This document shows positions 36,872 through 49,031 of a DNA stretch of 64,000 bases, one piece after another. The position numbers and the translations under genes were made by a program. Source of the DNA: Nemopilema nomurai (lineage: Eukaryota; Cnidaria; Scyphozoa; Rhizostomeae; Rhizostomatidae); contig ML133370.1 of NCBI GenBank assembly GCA_003864495.1, positions 124,001-188,000 of the forward strand, written 5' to 3'. The notes under the pieces were generated by a model. The model was not told the origin of the DNA. It was given only the letters and a program-made list of their open reading frames with translations, and made no database searches. Within the stretch, counting starts at the first letter, position 1, and the number at the start of each line of letters is the position of its first letter.

Positions 36872-39800
36872 ATGGCACACCCTCATTCTTGTGTAAGTAG
36901 CGTTAGCACAAAACTTTATGTTTTCCCTAGAAAACAAACAATGTTCGTTCTTTGTTTAGCCGCATTTAGAATGAGGATGGTGGGGATGAATCGGCCTACT
37001 ACGTAGTTCATATTCAAAAGTTCATTTACATCATGTAAGCAGAATACAATGTATACATTAGAAGCTTTTATTGTTGAATATAAAATGAAATTTCGCTTAG
37101 AGATTTCATCAACACTTGCACATGAGGATTTGTGTAGCAGATCAGCCGAAGGTTTCCGGTTAAGTAACAGGTCATATTTGTTTTTCGCATGATTTTTGAA
37201 ATAGGATTTTCAAGGTTTTATGTGTCAGGCATTTGACATTGTTTTGCCTGATGCATCGGTTTTGTTTTGATATCATGAGATACTTTTTTATTTTGGTGTT
37301 TGGGCTGCAAATAAGTCCTTCTCAACTGCAAAAACTGCTGTATATCGTCCAAATCTTATGATCCGTTTTAAAGTATCGCTACGTTATTAATCTCACCATT
37401 ATCTGGTGGGAGGGTATGATAAACCCTAAAAGTAGTCCTGAATGTCATTCATCTGAAAATTTGTGAAAATATCTTAAAAGAAAAGTATGCCTAAGGTTGT
37501 TATAAAATTTCCTCTCAAACCCACAAGGTCACCTAGAATTATGAAAATTATCTTACCTAAAGGCGCACCAACCGGCTAGGATGATCAAGGTATTTGGATG
37601 GCTAGGGGGACTGGAGCCCTTATAATGTTGTACTGAATGAGAAGGAGTACATCAGGCAGTATCCTACCCCCAAAATGAATTTCATTCTGTTGGCACTGTG
37701 TGCTAACACTGGTGACTTTTGGTATAGGCTCACTTCCAATTAACCATCAGAATTTTATCTCTGTTTAATGTTTGCCTACACTTCAATATGTACCCAGAGT
37801 TTTTTCCATACCTCTTTATACTGACCTAGAGCATCTGTTTTGAGAAGACCTGGTTTTATTAGTCAAGTGATGCTACACCCTTGCAATAAGTAAATTGCTC
37901 ATTTAACATGTTGCTAAGGGAGCTGCACTTTTCTTCTTTTAATTGCTAAGTTTGTCAAATTAAGACGGTAAACAATTTCTTCTTCATGATTGCCAATCTG
38001 AAGACAAAGCATCATTTTAAAGAAAGTTGTTGTTATCAATTTTCAATGATGAATAATTAGGTTACATAGAAGGCTGGTTAGACCTCCCCTGTTGTTATAT
38101 AAATACAGCATAACCTATGCCACTGCTCATATGTTTTCCATTTTATTCTAAAGTGATAGCAAGTGTATGACAGTAACAAAGATGTTAATATTATTTTTAT
38201 AACCATATATTTGTATGACATAAGACATTTTGAATGACTGGAATGTACAGGTATGTTCTTTCAAGAAAAAAAATCAAACAGAATATACCCTTATCTTCAG
38301 TTAGGAAAAACACAACCGTTTTGTCAGTAAAGCTATAAAGGGTTGATGGTGGAGCTGTCTCCTGTTCACTGACAAGGTTGTAAGATTCAAAGTCCTTTTT
38401 ATTTAAGCCAGTTTATGTTTATTGGCATAATCGGTTTCTGGAATAGAATGATGTTGCATCTTTTCTATAATGTATTTAGATCCAACTACCTTTTAAAATT
38501 TGCAGGTGACAATTGAGAATGATCCAAGTTTGATTGTCCAAAACAGTGGTTCTTGCTACCAATCAGATTGTTTGCCCCCTTCATATGAAGAAGGCCACCT
38601 GGCAGGTCTGTTTTTATTGCTCTTTCTCATTTCATCAAACTTTTTTGCCAGAGCTCAAGACTGTGTTATTTTGTTATCAAAAAGGAGTCTTTACTCCTCC
38701 AATGGCTCTGATTGTTTTAAAGGCATAATTTAATCTTGTGACAGCATGAAAACAGAAAATATCTACCAAGCTGTTCTACTGACCAGAGTTATACTCTACT
38801 ACATTGTCAATTCCACTCAAAGTTTTGAGCAATGAAGACAGTTTTAATTTTCAGACTTGCCACCACCTTATAGCGACACAGGGAGCCCACCCTGCTATAA
38901 TGAAGTTATTGCTTTGCACAGAAATGCAGCTCTTCAAAAGGTTTGTGCTAATTGTTGGTGACTCTTTAATACAGAGTGAAAGAAAGTTCTCACTCAAAAC
39001 TCTAGCCATTGGGAAACTGTTTTAAATTAAAAGAAAATTTGATAACTTTCAATAGTGTAAAATTATTACAGGAGTCAGTAAGGTATAATTCTTAGCTTAT
39101 CTGTATTTCTTTTTCATCACTCTTTCACTTTTAAGTTATTCATTAGTTGTTTGTTTTTGGATTTAGATATTTGGCTACTCAGACGACGATTTGGATGTTA
39201 GAGATCAGTCACGTATGTTTATCATTCGATTGTCTTAATTATCTCTTGAGTTCTTCTATCAGCTGTTCCATCCACACAATGTTTCCTTATAAGAAAATGT
39301 CACTTTAAATGTCAGCAGTATTACAGGTATCATTGTAGTTGTTTTCACCATTAACACTGGTCTTTCAATTGCACGGATTACCACTAATATGGGTTGTCTA
39401 CCAGTTTCCTCTGACAGATCAGTAGCCTCAGCAAAATTTTGGAACATGCCACATTAAAATATAATTTTTGAAATTTCGTTCTTTTCATTATATAAAAAAT
39501 AGCATAAAAAGTATAAAGTAACATTTGATTAAATTATTAGAAAAAATAAAAATTTTTGTGGTGATTCACTAAAATGCCAAAGGCAGCCTCAGTAAAAAAT
39601 CAACAAATCGAGGGGGGCTTATTCGAGGGGGGGGGGGCTTATTGAAAATTTGTAGTTCTAGTGTGGGGGCTTATTCGATGGGGTCCCAATTCGAGGATTC
39701 ACGGTATAAGCTTTTCCGTCAGCAGGAATAACAATAGGTCGATTGTTCAAGAAACAATAGCGCTTTCTTGTAGCAGATTTGAGAGAGAAAAGACTTTAAG

Positions 39801-42800
39801 CCAGTACCGCATTAAGAAACCTAGATATCACAATCAGAAAGATGCATCGAATAGTTTGATATCAACCACTGTACATAAAAAGATTACATTGCTATTTTTG
39901 TTGTGGCTCTTCTTATTTTGATTCCACCCTATTTTATCTCGGATGTCTCTTTGTTGCCTCATTGCCATGTTCATTCTGCTATGGCGGGAAATCTGATGAC
40001 GTTTGCACATCTGATGGCGTGGCATTTTTCCGTTGTTATGGCCTCGCTTCACGCAGTTCGACATCTATATAAACCAGGACGGAGACTTCTCTTTTAATTA
40101 TAATCGAAATTCAATCACATCTTGTGTCAAATTTTATGATTTATTTCAATACAAGTGAGCCCCTCTGTCATATCAATATGAATTTAATGGCATCACAAAT
40201 TGCTTCACTATGTTTGGTTTCTTTCCCAAAGCAATGTCTGTGACTCATTTTATTATTTATTTAGCCCTCTATCAGCTTTCGTCCTTCCCCACTAAACCCC
40301 CTTAGACTGGGGTATCGTAAAAAATTCTTCACCCTTCTTCTTGATTTGATTTGCATCTCTTCTAATGGTTTAGAAGAAGATAGTGACTATGTTCGTGTAA
40401 CTTTGGCAATAGTTGGGTGTATTTAGTGAATTGCTTGTTGTGTTTCAGAGTGCGAGCTCCCATCAAATCTAATCTATATTATCTATTATGCTCCCTTTAG
40501 AATCCCAAATCTTGTTGCTAGCCTATTGCTCGCTCAAATGCTTATGATAGGCACGGTCATTTGTTTTATGATTTACTTGATATAGCCTCCCTGAGTCCTC
40601 CCCTTATTTAAGTTATCGGCTCTTGTAGTTTCGCACAACCTCCAGCTGCAAGAAGAAGAAACACCACCGTTGGGCATTGGCTCGGATTATGCCTTCGTGG
40701 GCTTTTTCTTCCGTGAGTATACTGCTTAGTTCATTAAAAAGCATTTTCAACTATTTTAGTTTTGGAAATGATGCAAATTTAACTTTAACAAGAAGCAAAT
40801 AGGCCTAAAACCGGCTTTTCAGCAGAAATCAATCAAAAGACGAAATGATTCTATGCCCAACCGAAATCATTTGAGAACTGCAAGTTGGAATTTTTCTGTT
40901 TTTTTATGTAGAGCAATATTTTTTTAAACGAATGGTCATTGTGCTTAATTGTTAATTTGAAATAGATGTCATTAATTTGGTCATTTTATATTCAGCCACC
41001 GAAGCTAGATGCGCTCAAGTACAACATACGATATTCTATTTTTAGCTTCGGTACCTTTTTTATATAGGGGTCATGTTATTGATCAGTGATATGCGCATAT
41101 ATGCGAGCGAAATTGAAGTGAATCGAAAGTAGGAAAAGGAGAGGGTTTCTTTTTCAAAAAAGGTTTTTTAATGAGTACGTCTATTCTCATTGGAGCTTGT
41201 GAAATCAACGCTTTTTTCATTCCCCCCCCTTTAAACTTAATCATATTTATTTCTATGATCACGTGTTAACAGCTTAATTGTCTGCTGCTTATGAACATCT
41301 TCCAGTAGAAGTTGTTATTCTTTCCTAGATGTCCTGTTATTCATTAACCTGTCTAAAGCTAGCAGCCTTTTTCGTAATATTAAGGTCAAAATGGCAAATG
41401 AGATCCAAAGAGCTTAGAGGAGCATTGGCACAAACGTTGGATCAAAACACTTGCTACTAATTTGAGATGTTTCATTTTATGCTCGTTTTCTAGTGTCCTT
41501 TGTATTGAATTGGATTGGGTGTTTATTTGGCTACGTCTTTGGGAATTCTCTTGCTGCGAGGTACGGCGCCACTGCAGGCTTCGGCCTCTCTCTCATTAAC
41601 TGGGTTCTCGTGATAAAGGTAAGCCTCTTCATTCCAATTCTTCACCGTTTTTATTGTACCCTAGAGCCATATTTGCTTATCTCCATCATTCCACTCTTTT
41701 CTTATTTATTTCTATTTATGAGACAAATTCATGATTTACTATGATATCAAGTATTTTTTATTTCTTCTTGCAAATATTTCACCTCATCAACTATGGACGT
41801 CGAACTTTTTAAGGTGCTGAATATTTTCTAACCATGCTCCTTTTAGATCCACATGCAACACGAGTTCTGTTTTTTGTTCTAGCACGCCTATTGCTGCGTT
41901 GAGATTCTGATTGCGTTTCCTTGGATAATGTGGTTACTTTTAATTGCCGGTGAGTTATGCTTGTTTTATTTCATTGAGTGCAAGCATGAATATTTTGTTT
42001 GTTTACTCGCAAATACTTCTACGAAGAAAACCTCTCTGGCATCTTGTATTGCAATGCTATCATGGTAAAAGCTTCCTGATGAGTTGTACTATGCTGATTC
42101 TGCTCTGAATTGCAATTTTATGTCCTCGAAACAGTTGTCTGAAGTGGAATCCGGAAACATCATTTGAAGGATGTGGCAAGGCATTACATTTACTATAAAA
42201 CCAATTCCGTTTCATTTGGACATGCTGTAGTGAAAATTTCCCCATTTGTTTGTCAGTCCCAGTTTTTCTTGCCATTTGCCAGTCCCTGGAAACACTATCG
42301 CCGACCTGCCATTTGCGGTCGGCATTAATAAGATTTTTGGTGACATGGCTTACAAGTTACAGCCTAGTATCATTTAGTTTTTGGGGGAAAGCTGTCACAC
42401 CAAATATTTTGGTTATGTTTGATTTCCTATAAGCCTGATTTCGTTACGTGGATGCTTTTTGGAAAAGTTGTCGTAGTGTTGAAGATTTGCAGCTGATATG
42501 CTTAACCATTAAAGCAAGAATGACCTGGAAAAGTCTTGGGTCGATTAAAAAACACGTTAGAGATATGCATTTGTTGCTCAGCAACTGTCAACTGAAAAGT
42601 GTCTTTGAAGCAGTGCCGAGAAGTAAATGTCTCGCATCCAAAGCATGCGTTAACTGTTCCTTGAACATAAAGTAATGGAAGTTTTTAAAAAACACCGTGG
42701 AGCAGAGCATAAACATATTATTGAACTTTTCAATCTGAAGTATTTATTTCTCTTTTTGATGATTTGGGTTCATTAGAGGAGAGTCCGCTGATATGAAAAG

Positions 42801-43161
42801 ATGTCAGATAGGCAGAAGGACGTTTGAGTGATCGGAAACTGTTTCGAAAGCTGAAGTGGATGTGAAGCGATGATGATGACCTTTTATAATAAAATGGCAA
42901 ACAATTCTAAACGAATCAAGTTTATATCAGATATTTTAATTTTGATGGTATAGTTTGATAGCGAAATGAAAAACCATTGTCGCAAAACCGTTGGCTTGGT
43001 AGGGGGTAAATGGATTTTGGTCGAGTTGAGTTGGGTAGATAGTAGAAGAGTACTGAGACGCCAGGCTTTGTCTTGCAGGTTGGATTATGTTCCTGAGAGG
43101 CGTGTTGCTATACTCCCGATCCAAGCGAGGTGGTGACAGAGGCTGGATGTGCTTTCTCTAG
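36872..43161 (+). CDS. NEDD4 family-interacting protein (NDFIP1/2-like)
   Basis: Secure exons: 38506-38605, 38855-38940, 39167-39212, 40629-40712, 41494-41618, 41883-41949 and 43079-43161; 36872-36892 and 36970-37002 are proposed 5' exons. All join in frame to 214 aa, near the 221 aa of human NDFIP1. These Golgi/endosomal adaptors recruit Nedd4-family ubiquitin ligases through PPxY motifs; here PPSY (42-45), PPPY (54-57) and PPCY (63-66). Three TM helices follow. The central match is FVLNWIGCLFGYVF and RYGATAGFGLSLINWVLVIK, the family's hallmark, and the last exon gives MFLRGVLLYSRSKRGG. The first two exons are tentative: the 77-bp intron between them is short, and their residues (NEDGGDESAYY) only loosely recall the NEEE region of NDFIP1. 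The donor after 38605 (GTCTGT) is weak but required by frame. Confidence 0.9.
39442..39704 (-). repeat. Truncated copy of a TIR repeat (same family as 59851-60214)
   Basis: From about 39442 to GGATTCACGG at 39695-39704 the sequence matches the reverse complement of the element at 59851-60214. Shared landmarks are CATGCCACAT, CAAAATGCCAAAGGCA, GGGGGGCTTATTCGAGG and AAAATTTGTAGTTCTAG. Only one terminus is present; the other end is missing. It lies in an intron of the NDFIP-like gene. Confidence 0.8.
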
Positions 43162-46100
43162 CTCACACACACTCGCCGACTGCTGGCTCAGTTTTACGTG
43201 TTCAGTATTCTTGTACACAGTGAGGATGCAAGGTCTCTTCATTTGGGCGCTAATTTTTTCTACCTGTACAACAGTTGAATTATTGTGTTCTTGTTTATAT
43301 TGGAAATGGTCGCATTTTTGTTAGCAGAATGATGTTGGCTTTTACTAGTATCACTTTCATCATTAACTTATTTAGAGATACATCGATTCTTAAACCCCAA
43401 AGATAGAAATTTTTGATGCATTTTGATGATTTGCAGCTCACGAGAAGGAAATTGGCTTGTTTGAAATGAGCTATTTTCCATTGAGCTTTTAAGGATTCTT
43501 GAACCCCGTTATTTTTGTAGTTTTAACCTCAATGTCTCTCATTGGGCTGGTTTGACAACACGCCTGTTTTCCTAACTTTGTAAATGTCAAAATAATTGTA
43601 AGTGTAAGAATGTAGAAACGAAGGATCAAATGTAAAGTCATTTCTAAACCCAGGGTAGTAGCCTTTCCGTGGAGGACTTGACAATTCCTTTTTCACCAAG
43701 CCTATTTCTTGCTCAATCCTTAAAATTTCTACCCCTATAGCTTTTTTCGTCCCGCGGGATCCCGGGCTTTTATGTTGGTACTTTATTTGCAAACGTAGCT
43801 TTTAGGCCCGATTGGTTTTCTAATAGGTTGCGACGTTTCCCGATGCGGTGCTATTTTCTTGCAGGAGTAAATGTTCTTTTATTGATTGATTTTTTGAGAA
43901 GCAAGGAAAGATCGTAAGGGGTGTAATTTTATTTGATGTATTTATTCGAAATTCCAAGCTTTCTTATCTTTCTCGATAATGCTCACTGCTGTGGGACCAT
44001 TCAAATAAGTATTGGCTTCACTTTTTGGAAAATGGGTTATTTAAAGTCAGCAGCGGGGCTATGTTATGTTCTTTAAAGCAGCTTCATGTAATGCTGCTAG
44101 ATATGACATCTTGTTACTATCAATCATCTTGAGACTCGACATTCTAGCCTGCTTGCGGACTCACTAGACAAAGAACTGCCAAACACTTTGCACTTAGGAG
44201 GCTTGAAAACTTAAGTTGCGGCAAACCTCTTTGAATGGTCCTGCCGTAATGAAAAACTGTCATTTATTAGTAGATGAATTGCCATATTTAGAATACCTCA
44301 GATCTACCGTAACTGGTTGATCAATATGACGTAGAAGCTGTGTTAAACCGAGGTCAACAAGGTTTTGGAAGGGGCTAAATGAAGGGGGCTAAATGAAAGG
44401 GGAGTGAGTGGAGATGTGGGTAAAAGAACAAAGCGGCTTGTTAAAGCATCAGGATAAGCCGAAAAAAGGCTGTCGAGACCTCTTTGGCTGTCACAATCGC
44501 AGCATGACTTAAATACAGTTTTTACAGTGATTCTTGTCATACATGCCAGGGATTGTAATAAGTGGTTATGGCAAATCATTGATCCCCTAGTATTGGGAAG
44601 AGGTCTGTTACGAATATGGCATCCCGAGCGATGCGTTCAACCCCGGGCTCCCGTTTAAACCAAAGTTTAGTTGCTACGTTTTGTCACTCGTTGTTCTGTT
44701 TTTAAATTCAATTTAAAATCGTTGCATTTTTCTAATTTTCCATACTTCGCGTTTTGTAAATTTCCTGAATTCATTTGTTTGCCGTCTGTAAATATTTTGT
44801 TGAAGAAAAGGTTGATTGTAGTACGAATTGGAAAATACGGTTGGAATTAGAAATGGCCTTGTAAAGGCAACAGTTATTTTCAAATCTTCCGATTACGTAT
44901 TGACACTGTGACTGTAAAATAATAACAGCATTGCTGATTCAGCATTTCTCAATATGCCTAGTCCTTAGTGAGTGCTAGAATTTGATATGACAGTCCTTAT
45001 ATCATTGTAAAATGACGTGATTATCAACTGGCATGAGATTTTGAGACCTGTCTTTTTTCTGTCAATGCGATCCACGATTTTTTTCATCAGTATTACCATA
45101 GATCAGTCGGTCATTCGGTTAGTCGGTCAGTCGGTTTGTCGGTTAAGTGGTTAGTCAGCAGTTGTTGCACTCATTTGGTTAAATGATTCCTCGAACCGAC
45201 TAGTTCAGAGTCTTATCTGCATTTGCACAACCCATGATATTACCTAGTCGCGTTCTGTTTACCAATGTTTACTGTTTGTTTTATCCATGTAGCAAAGCAC
45301 CATAGCAATAGGTACTTGTAAGCTGCTTGGGTGCAGGCACTTAATATATGCTCAGGTACAAGTGCTAAGTAGCTGCTCAGGTACAGTTGCGAAATAGCTA
45401 CTCTAGAGTAGCCAATAAGTAGCCTCTGAGCAGCTACTTATATGTACTTACCCACTTTTAAGTACCTGCTATGTACTTTTATGTCTACCCTTAAGCAGCT
45501 ACTTACTACTAAGGAGTTACTTCTAATGTATCCTTATTTAACTTATTTCTACCTACATTTACGTTATTACTTCACGTGTATTTTTAAGCAGACGCTTTTC
45601 AGAAAGTTCCTTCTTGGATGGGCCCTTGAGGAGCTAGTTTCTGAAGTAGGTTGTCAGTCGAATTAGCAAGTGACAATGTTTTGGCATGTAGAAAGTGACA
45701 GTTGGATTTAGGTAGTAAATCATTGAAAATTTTTTATGCTTCATAGCAGCTGGGTTAAAAGACAACAGGATGAACATAGGGTTAATCCAGTGAGCTTGGG
45801 GGTTGTGAGAAAAGAAGGAATTTCTAGCAATGAATATTTCATACCATCGGTGTTCTTTTTAACATACTTACTGCCCAGTTGTTTAATCAACCCTAGGATT
45901 CTTGTTTTTTAATTTTTTAAAATTTTTTCGGCTTTTCACGTTACCAGACTGCCAGGGAAGACCTCATATGAACAAGAGCTGCACCAAAACGGAGCCCCAT
46001 TCCTCGCAATTCCATTTATCAATGGCGGAAGTTCATGAGGATCATAAGATTTTGTTTAACGGAAGAATACTCAGTTAAAATGGTAAGAAGTTGCATTCGG

Positions 46101-46792
46101 ATTGACATGATTCAAAATTGCTGATCTTCTTTCATGCTATTTGCAATTTTATTGAAAGCGCCAGAGAAAATGGAAAATGGAAAGCCCTATTACAAAATAA
46201 ACTGAACTCAAAGAAGAGTACTTGAAGGTAAGATTTGAAGGTGAGTATAATTGAACACTTGCTCGCCAGTATTTGAAGCTACTTCCGACGCCACCATTGT
46301 GTGACCACCTTCGATGCTGTTCAATCCGAAAAAGTGTGGGGCAACGAGAAAGAAGAAGGGAGAGGACCAACAACTTCCCATGGATACACATGAAATGTAA
46401 ACCAAAACATACAGGGCTATTCAGTTTAGATTTATCAACAGTCTCCGAAGCCTTGCAAGCAGAACGTTTCAGGTAACATTCGGCTTGACTTCAACAGGAG
46501 TATATTACTTATAAAAAGTGCACTTAAATTTTTAAAATATATTTGCTTTTTGGCTTGCAGCAAAATAGTCCTTACAAAAAATGTCTTTTTTATCTGATTT
46601 GCTATTATCATTATTGAGTGGGTTGCATTTTATGTGTGTGAGAGTACTTGGTGCACAGAAGCCAACTTTCCATCCTGGCCAAGGCCCTTAAGGGCTCCTC
46701 ACTCTGAGGCTAACCGAGCCGTTGCAATACAGATGCATGCGTCAGGATACTTGTACATAGGTAATCGTTCTTATGAATATGTAATCGCTTAT
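43162..46792. other. Intergenic region after the NDFIP-like gene
   Basis: About 3.6 kb. I see no gene. It contains TCGGTTAG/TCGGTCAG tandem units near 45109-45160 and an imperfect palindrome near 45.37-45.44 kb. Several short frames read as chance. Confidence 0.5.
45366..45440. repeat. Imperfect palindrome
   Basis: TAAGTAGCTGCTCAG (45366-45380) is inverted as CTGAGCAGCTACTTA (45426-45440) around a perfect 16-bp palindrome GCTACTCTAGAGTAGC (45397-45412). Surrounding DNA to about 45500 is rich in related AAGTAGCTGC and GTACTT words, so a larger decayed foldback is likely. Confidence 0.75.
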
Positions 46793-48023
46793 CAGGGGCG
46801 GATCCAGAGAAAAATCTGACTGAGTTCCGAAAGGGTGTGTTCACAATTTTTTAGCCACGCCTTATTCGTAAAAGTGCAAATTTAACAATATGGCAGAATT
46901 ATTAAACTATATGTTAGCTTCCTGTACCGGAAATGCTGCATGAGTATTATCTGATCTTGGTAAAGGATCTGTGGCATTTTTCCTGGGTACCAGAGCCTCA
47001 AGATTCGAACTATATTTCTGTGACAAAATTATGGAGACTCTGGCGCCCAAAGTTTGCAGCGTACACTATATCCCTGTTGTTTACAACGTTTACAACGTTA
47101 AACTAAAGTTGTTTACATAAAGAATTATTAATTTTTATTATTTTGTATTGCAGATGTTTTGAAATAGTATTGCTCAAGCCGCAGTGCCTGCATAATTAGT
47201 TGTTGCATCATATATTTTTTGTAGTATTCACCCCTCATACACCCCTTTAAGGGCACCATTTTATCAACCTTGGCAACTTTAGTCTCAATACAAACATAAC
47301 ATCGAAGAACGAATAATTTAGACGAGTAGTACGTACTTTGCTCCGATAGTTTTAGGGTAAGCAGACAGGTTCCAAGAGATTCCAAGAGAGGCTCCATTCT
47401 GCTACTCTGTTTGAGATTTTCTCTGTCAAAAAAGACTCTGCAACAGTATCTCGTGGCAGCAGAACTGCGTGTTCACTGCTCCAATTAGTTTTGGATAAAT
47501 CTAAGATGTTTTTTTTCTGCTAGACAGCTGCGAAGGTGGCAAAAGTCTGATACGATTGCCATTCCTACGTCTGCGGTCGCCATTCTGAATACAAAATCGG
47601 ATAAGCTGCCAGAGCGTCGTGGTCCGATGGTATACAATCAAAAACAATAAGCAGCCAATAAACGGCTGGATTATTGTGTTGTTTACTTACAAATATGGTA
47701 TCATTTCCGAGTTCCATACGCTCTTCTGACTGAGTTCCATCCGCTTTCCAAATTAGATTTCCATTGTTTTATGCAACTCACTTCCGAGGCCCGAAACTTT
47801 TATTTCCGTGTTCTAGGTATAGATATTTTTCCAGGGCGATTCAGGCGAAACAAGTATCAAAGCTCTATTCAGTGTTTTCAAGGAGCTGACTGTACATTGA
47901 CAGATTATGTTTTCTAGATTCTTTTGCTGAAATGTATTTATGTTTTATCAATCTTCTATACATTGACTCTGGAAAGCTGACTGAGTTCCGGGAATCTAGG
48001 AACTCACTCTGGATCCGCCTCTG
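46793..48023. mobile_element. TIR DNA transposon, non-autonomous
   Basis: The left end CAGGGGCGGATCCAGAG (46793-46809) and inverted right end CTCTGGATCCGCCTCTG (48007-48023) match at 16 of 17 positions. Both are flanked by CTTAT (46788-46792, 48024-48028), a 5-bp target duplication. The 1231-bp interior has no transposase-like frame. CTGACTGAGTTCC occurs in the same orientation at 46816, 47726 and 47977, candidate internal transposase-binding repeats. CAGxGGCGGATCCAG ends recall hAT-type elements, some families of which make 5-bp duplications, but I do not assign a superfamily firmly. Confidence 0.85.
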
Positions 48024-48028
48024 CTTAT

Positions 48029-49031
48029 GTTATTGTTTGCCTTTTTGGGAGTCAATATATGTGCATGTGTAGAAGCAGCTTCTCTACTTTTTGACACTGC
48101 ATCATTTGACCATTCCCAATATATAATCACAGCTTGGTACATGATAACACGGTGGGCAATTAGCGGGTTAGCAGGAAGGAATGCCATCGAGAGAAGGCTG
48201 GACCACCTGGATTCTTAGCCTTCCAGGCTTAATTCCGTAACGGAACTGGGCTCTTTGGTAGCGTGGAGGAAGATGGCGTGCTTATGCCCGAAGGCCTAAT
48301 CCAAGTAAGACAACAGTGTAGTCAACATAACAATGTATTCCCAATCAATTTCAAACTAGACTGACTTAATGGTCACGAAACACACTGAATATATCACTGA
48401 ATATAATTGGAGATGACAATTAACAGTAATACGTCACTCTACAACAATGAACGTGATCACAATAACGGAAACGACACATTGACATAAGACAATACACACT
48501 TGTTAACAAGACTAAGATCAATCACAGACACTGCACGCAACACAACTAAAAATAGATACCTTAAGCTATATCCAGTCCATATAGTACTGCTTTTGTTGAA
48601 ATGATATGAATATAATATTCATAGAACGTGAATAGAGGACCATTTTATCAAGAGTCAAAGTCGGTAATTGTTATATAAAGTGTACACTCAACAAATTTCT
48701 GCACCCCTTTTAACAACAAATTTTCCAGCACCCCTTTTAACAACTGCCCACCTCCTTCAATTTTTCTCTGGATCCATCCCTGCCTTAAAGTAAGGCTTTT
48801 TTAATAAATACATTGTTCACGTACACTACTTTTTAAGAGCAGAAAGTTTCGCGGTTTTCGCGTTTTTGGCATTTTTCGCGAAAGTTTCTGCCAAGGCAAA
48901 ATCCTAATTCTAATTTCGCGAAAGTTTTTGCTCGCGAAATTTTTACAGAAAATCTCGACACTCGTGGTTTCTTGGGCCATAGAGCCTACGGCATAAATTT
49001 CTAAATTTGAAACTCCTAGCGAGAGCTGTAA
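48029..49031. other. Interval upstream of the acid phosphatase gene
   Basis: About 1 kb without a gene. CTCTGGATCCATCCCTG near 48766-48782, preceded by ATTTTT, matches the left-end TIR of the neighbouring transposon in reverse and is probably a solo end of a related copy. TTTCGCGAAA palindromes at 48874-48883 and 48914-48923 lie 110-160 bp before the phosphatase first ATG and may be promoter or repeat material. Confidence 0.5.

Noticed and set aside
46640..46740. Possible second SINE copy sharing CTCCTCACTCTGAG with the nested SINE
   Set aside because: Only a short word is shared; no Pol III boxes, tail or target duplication seen.
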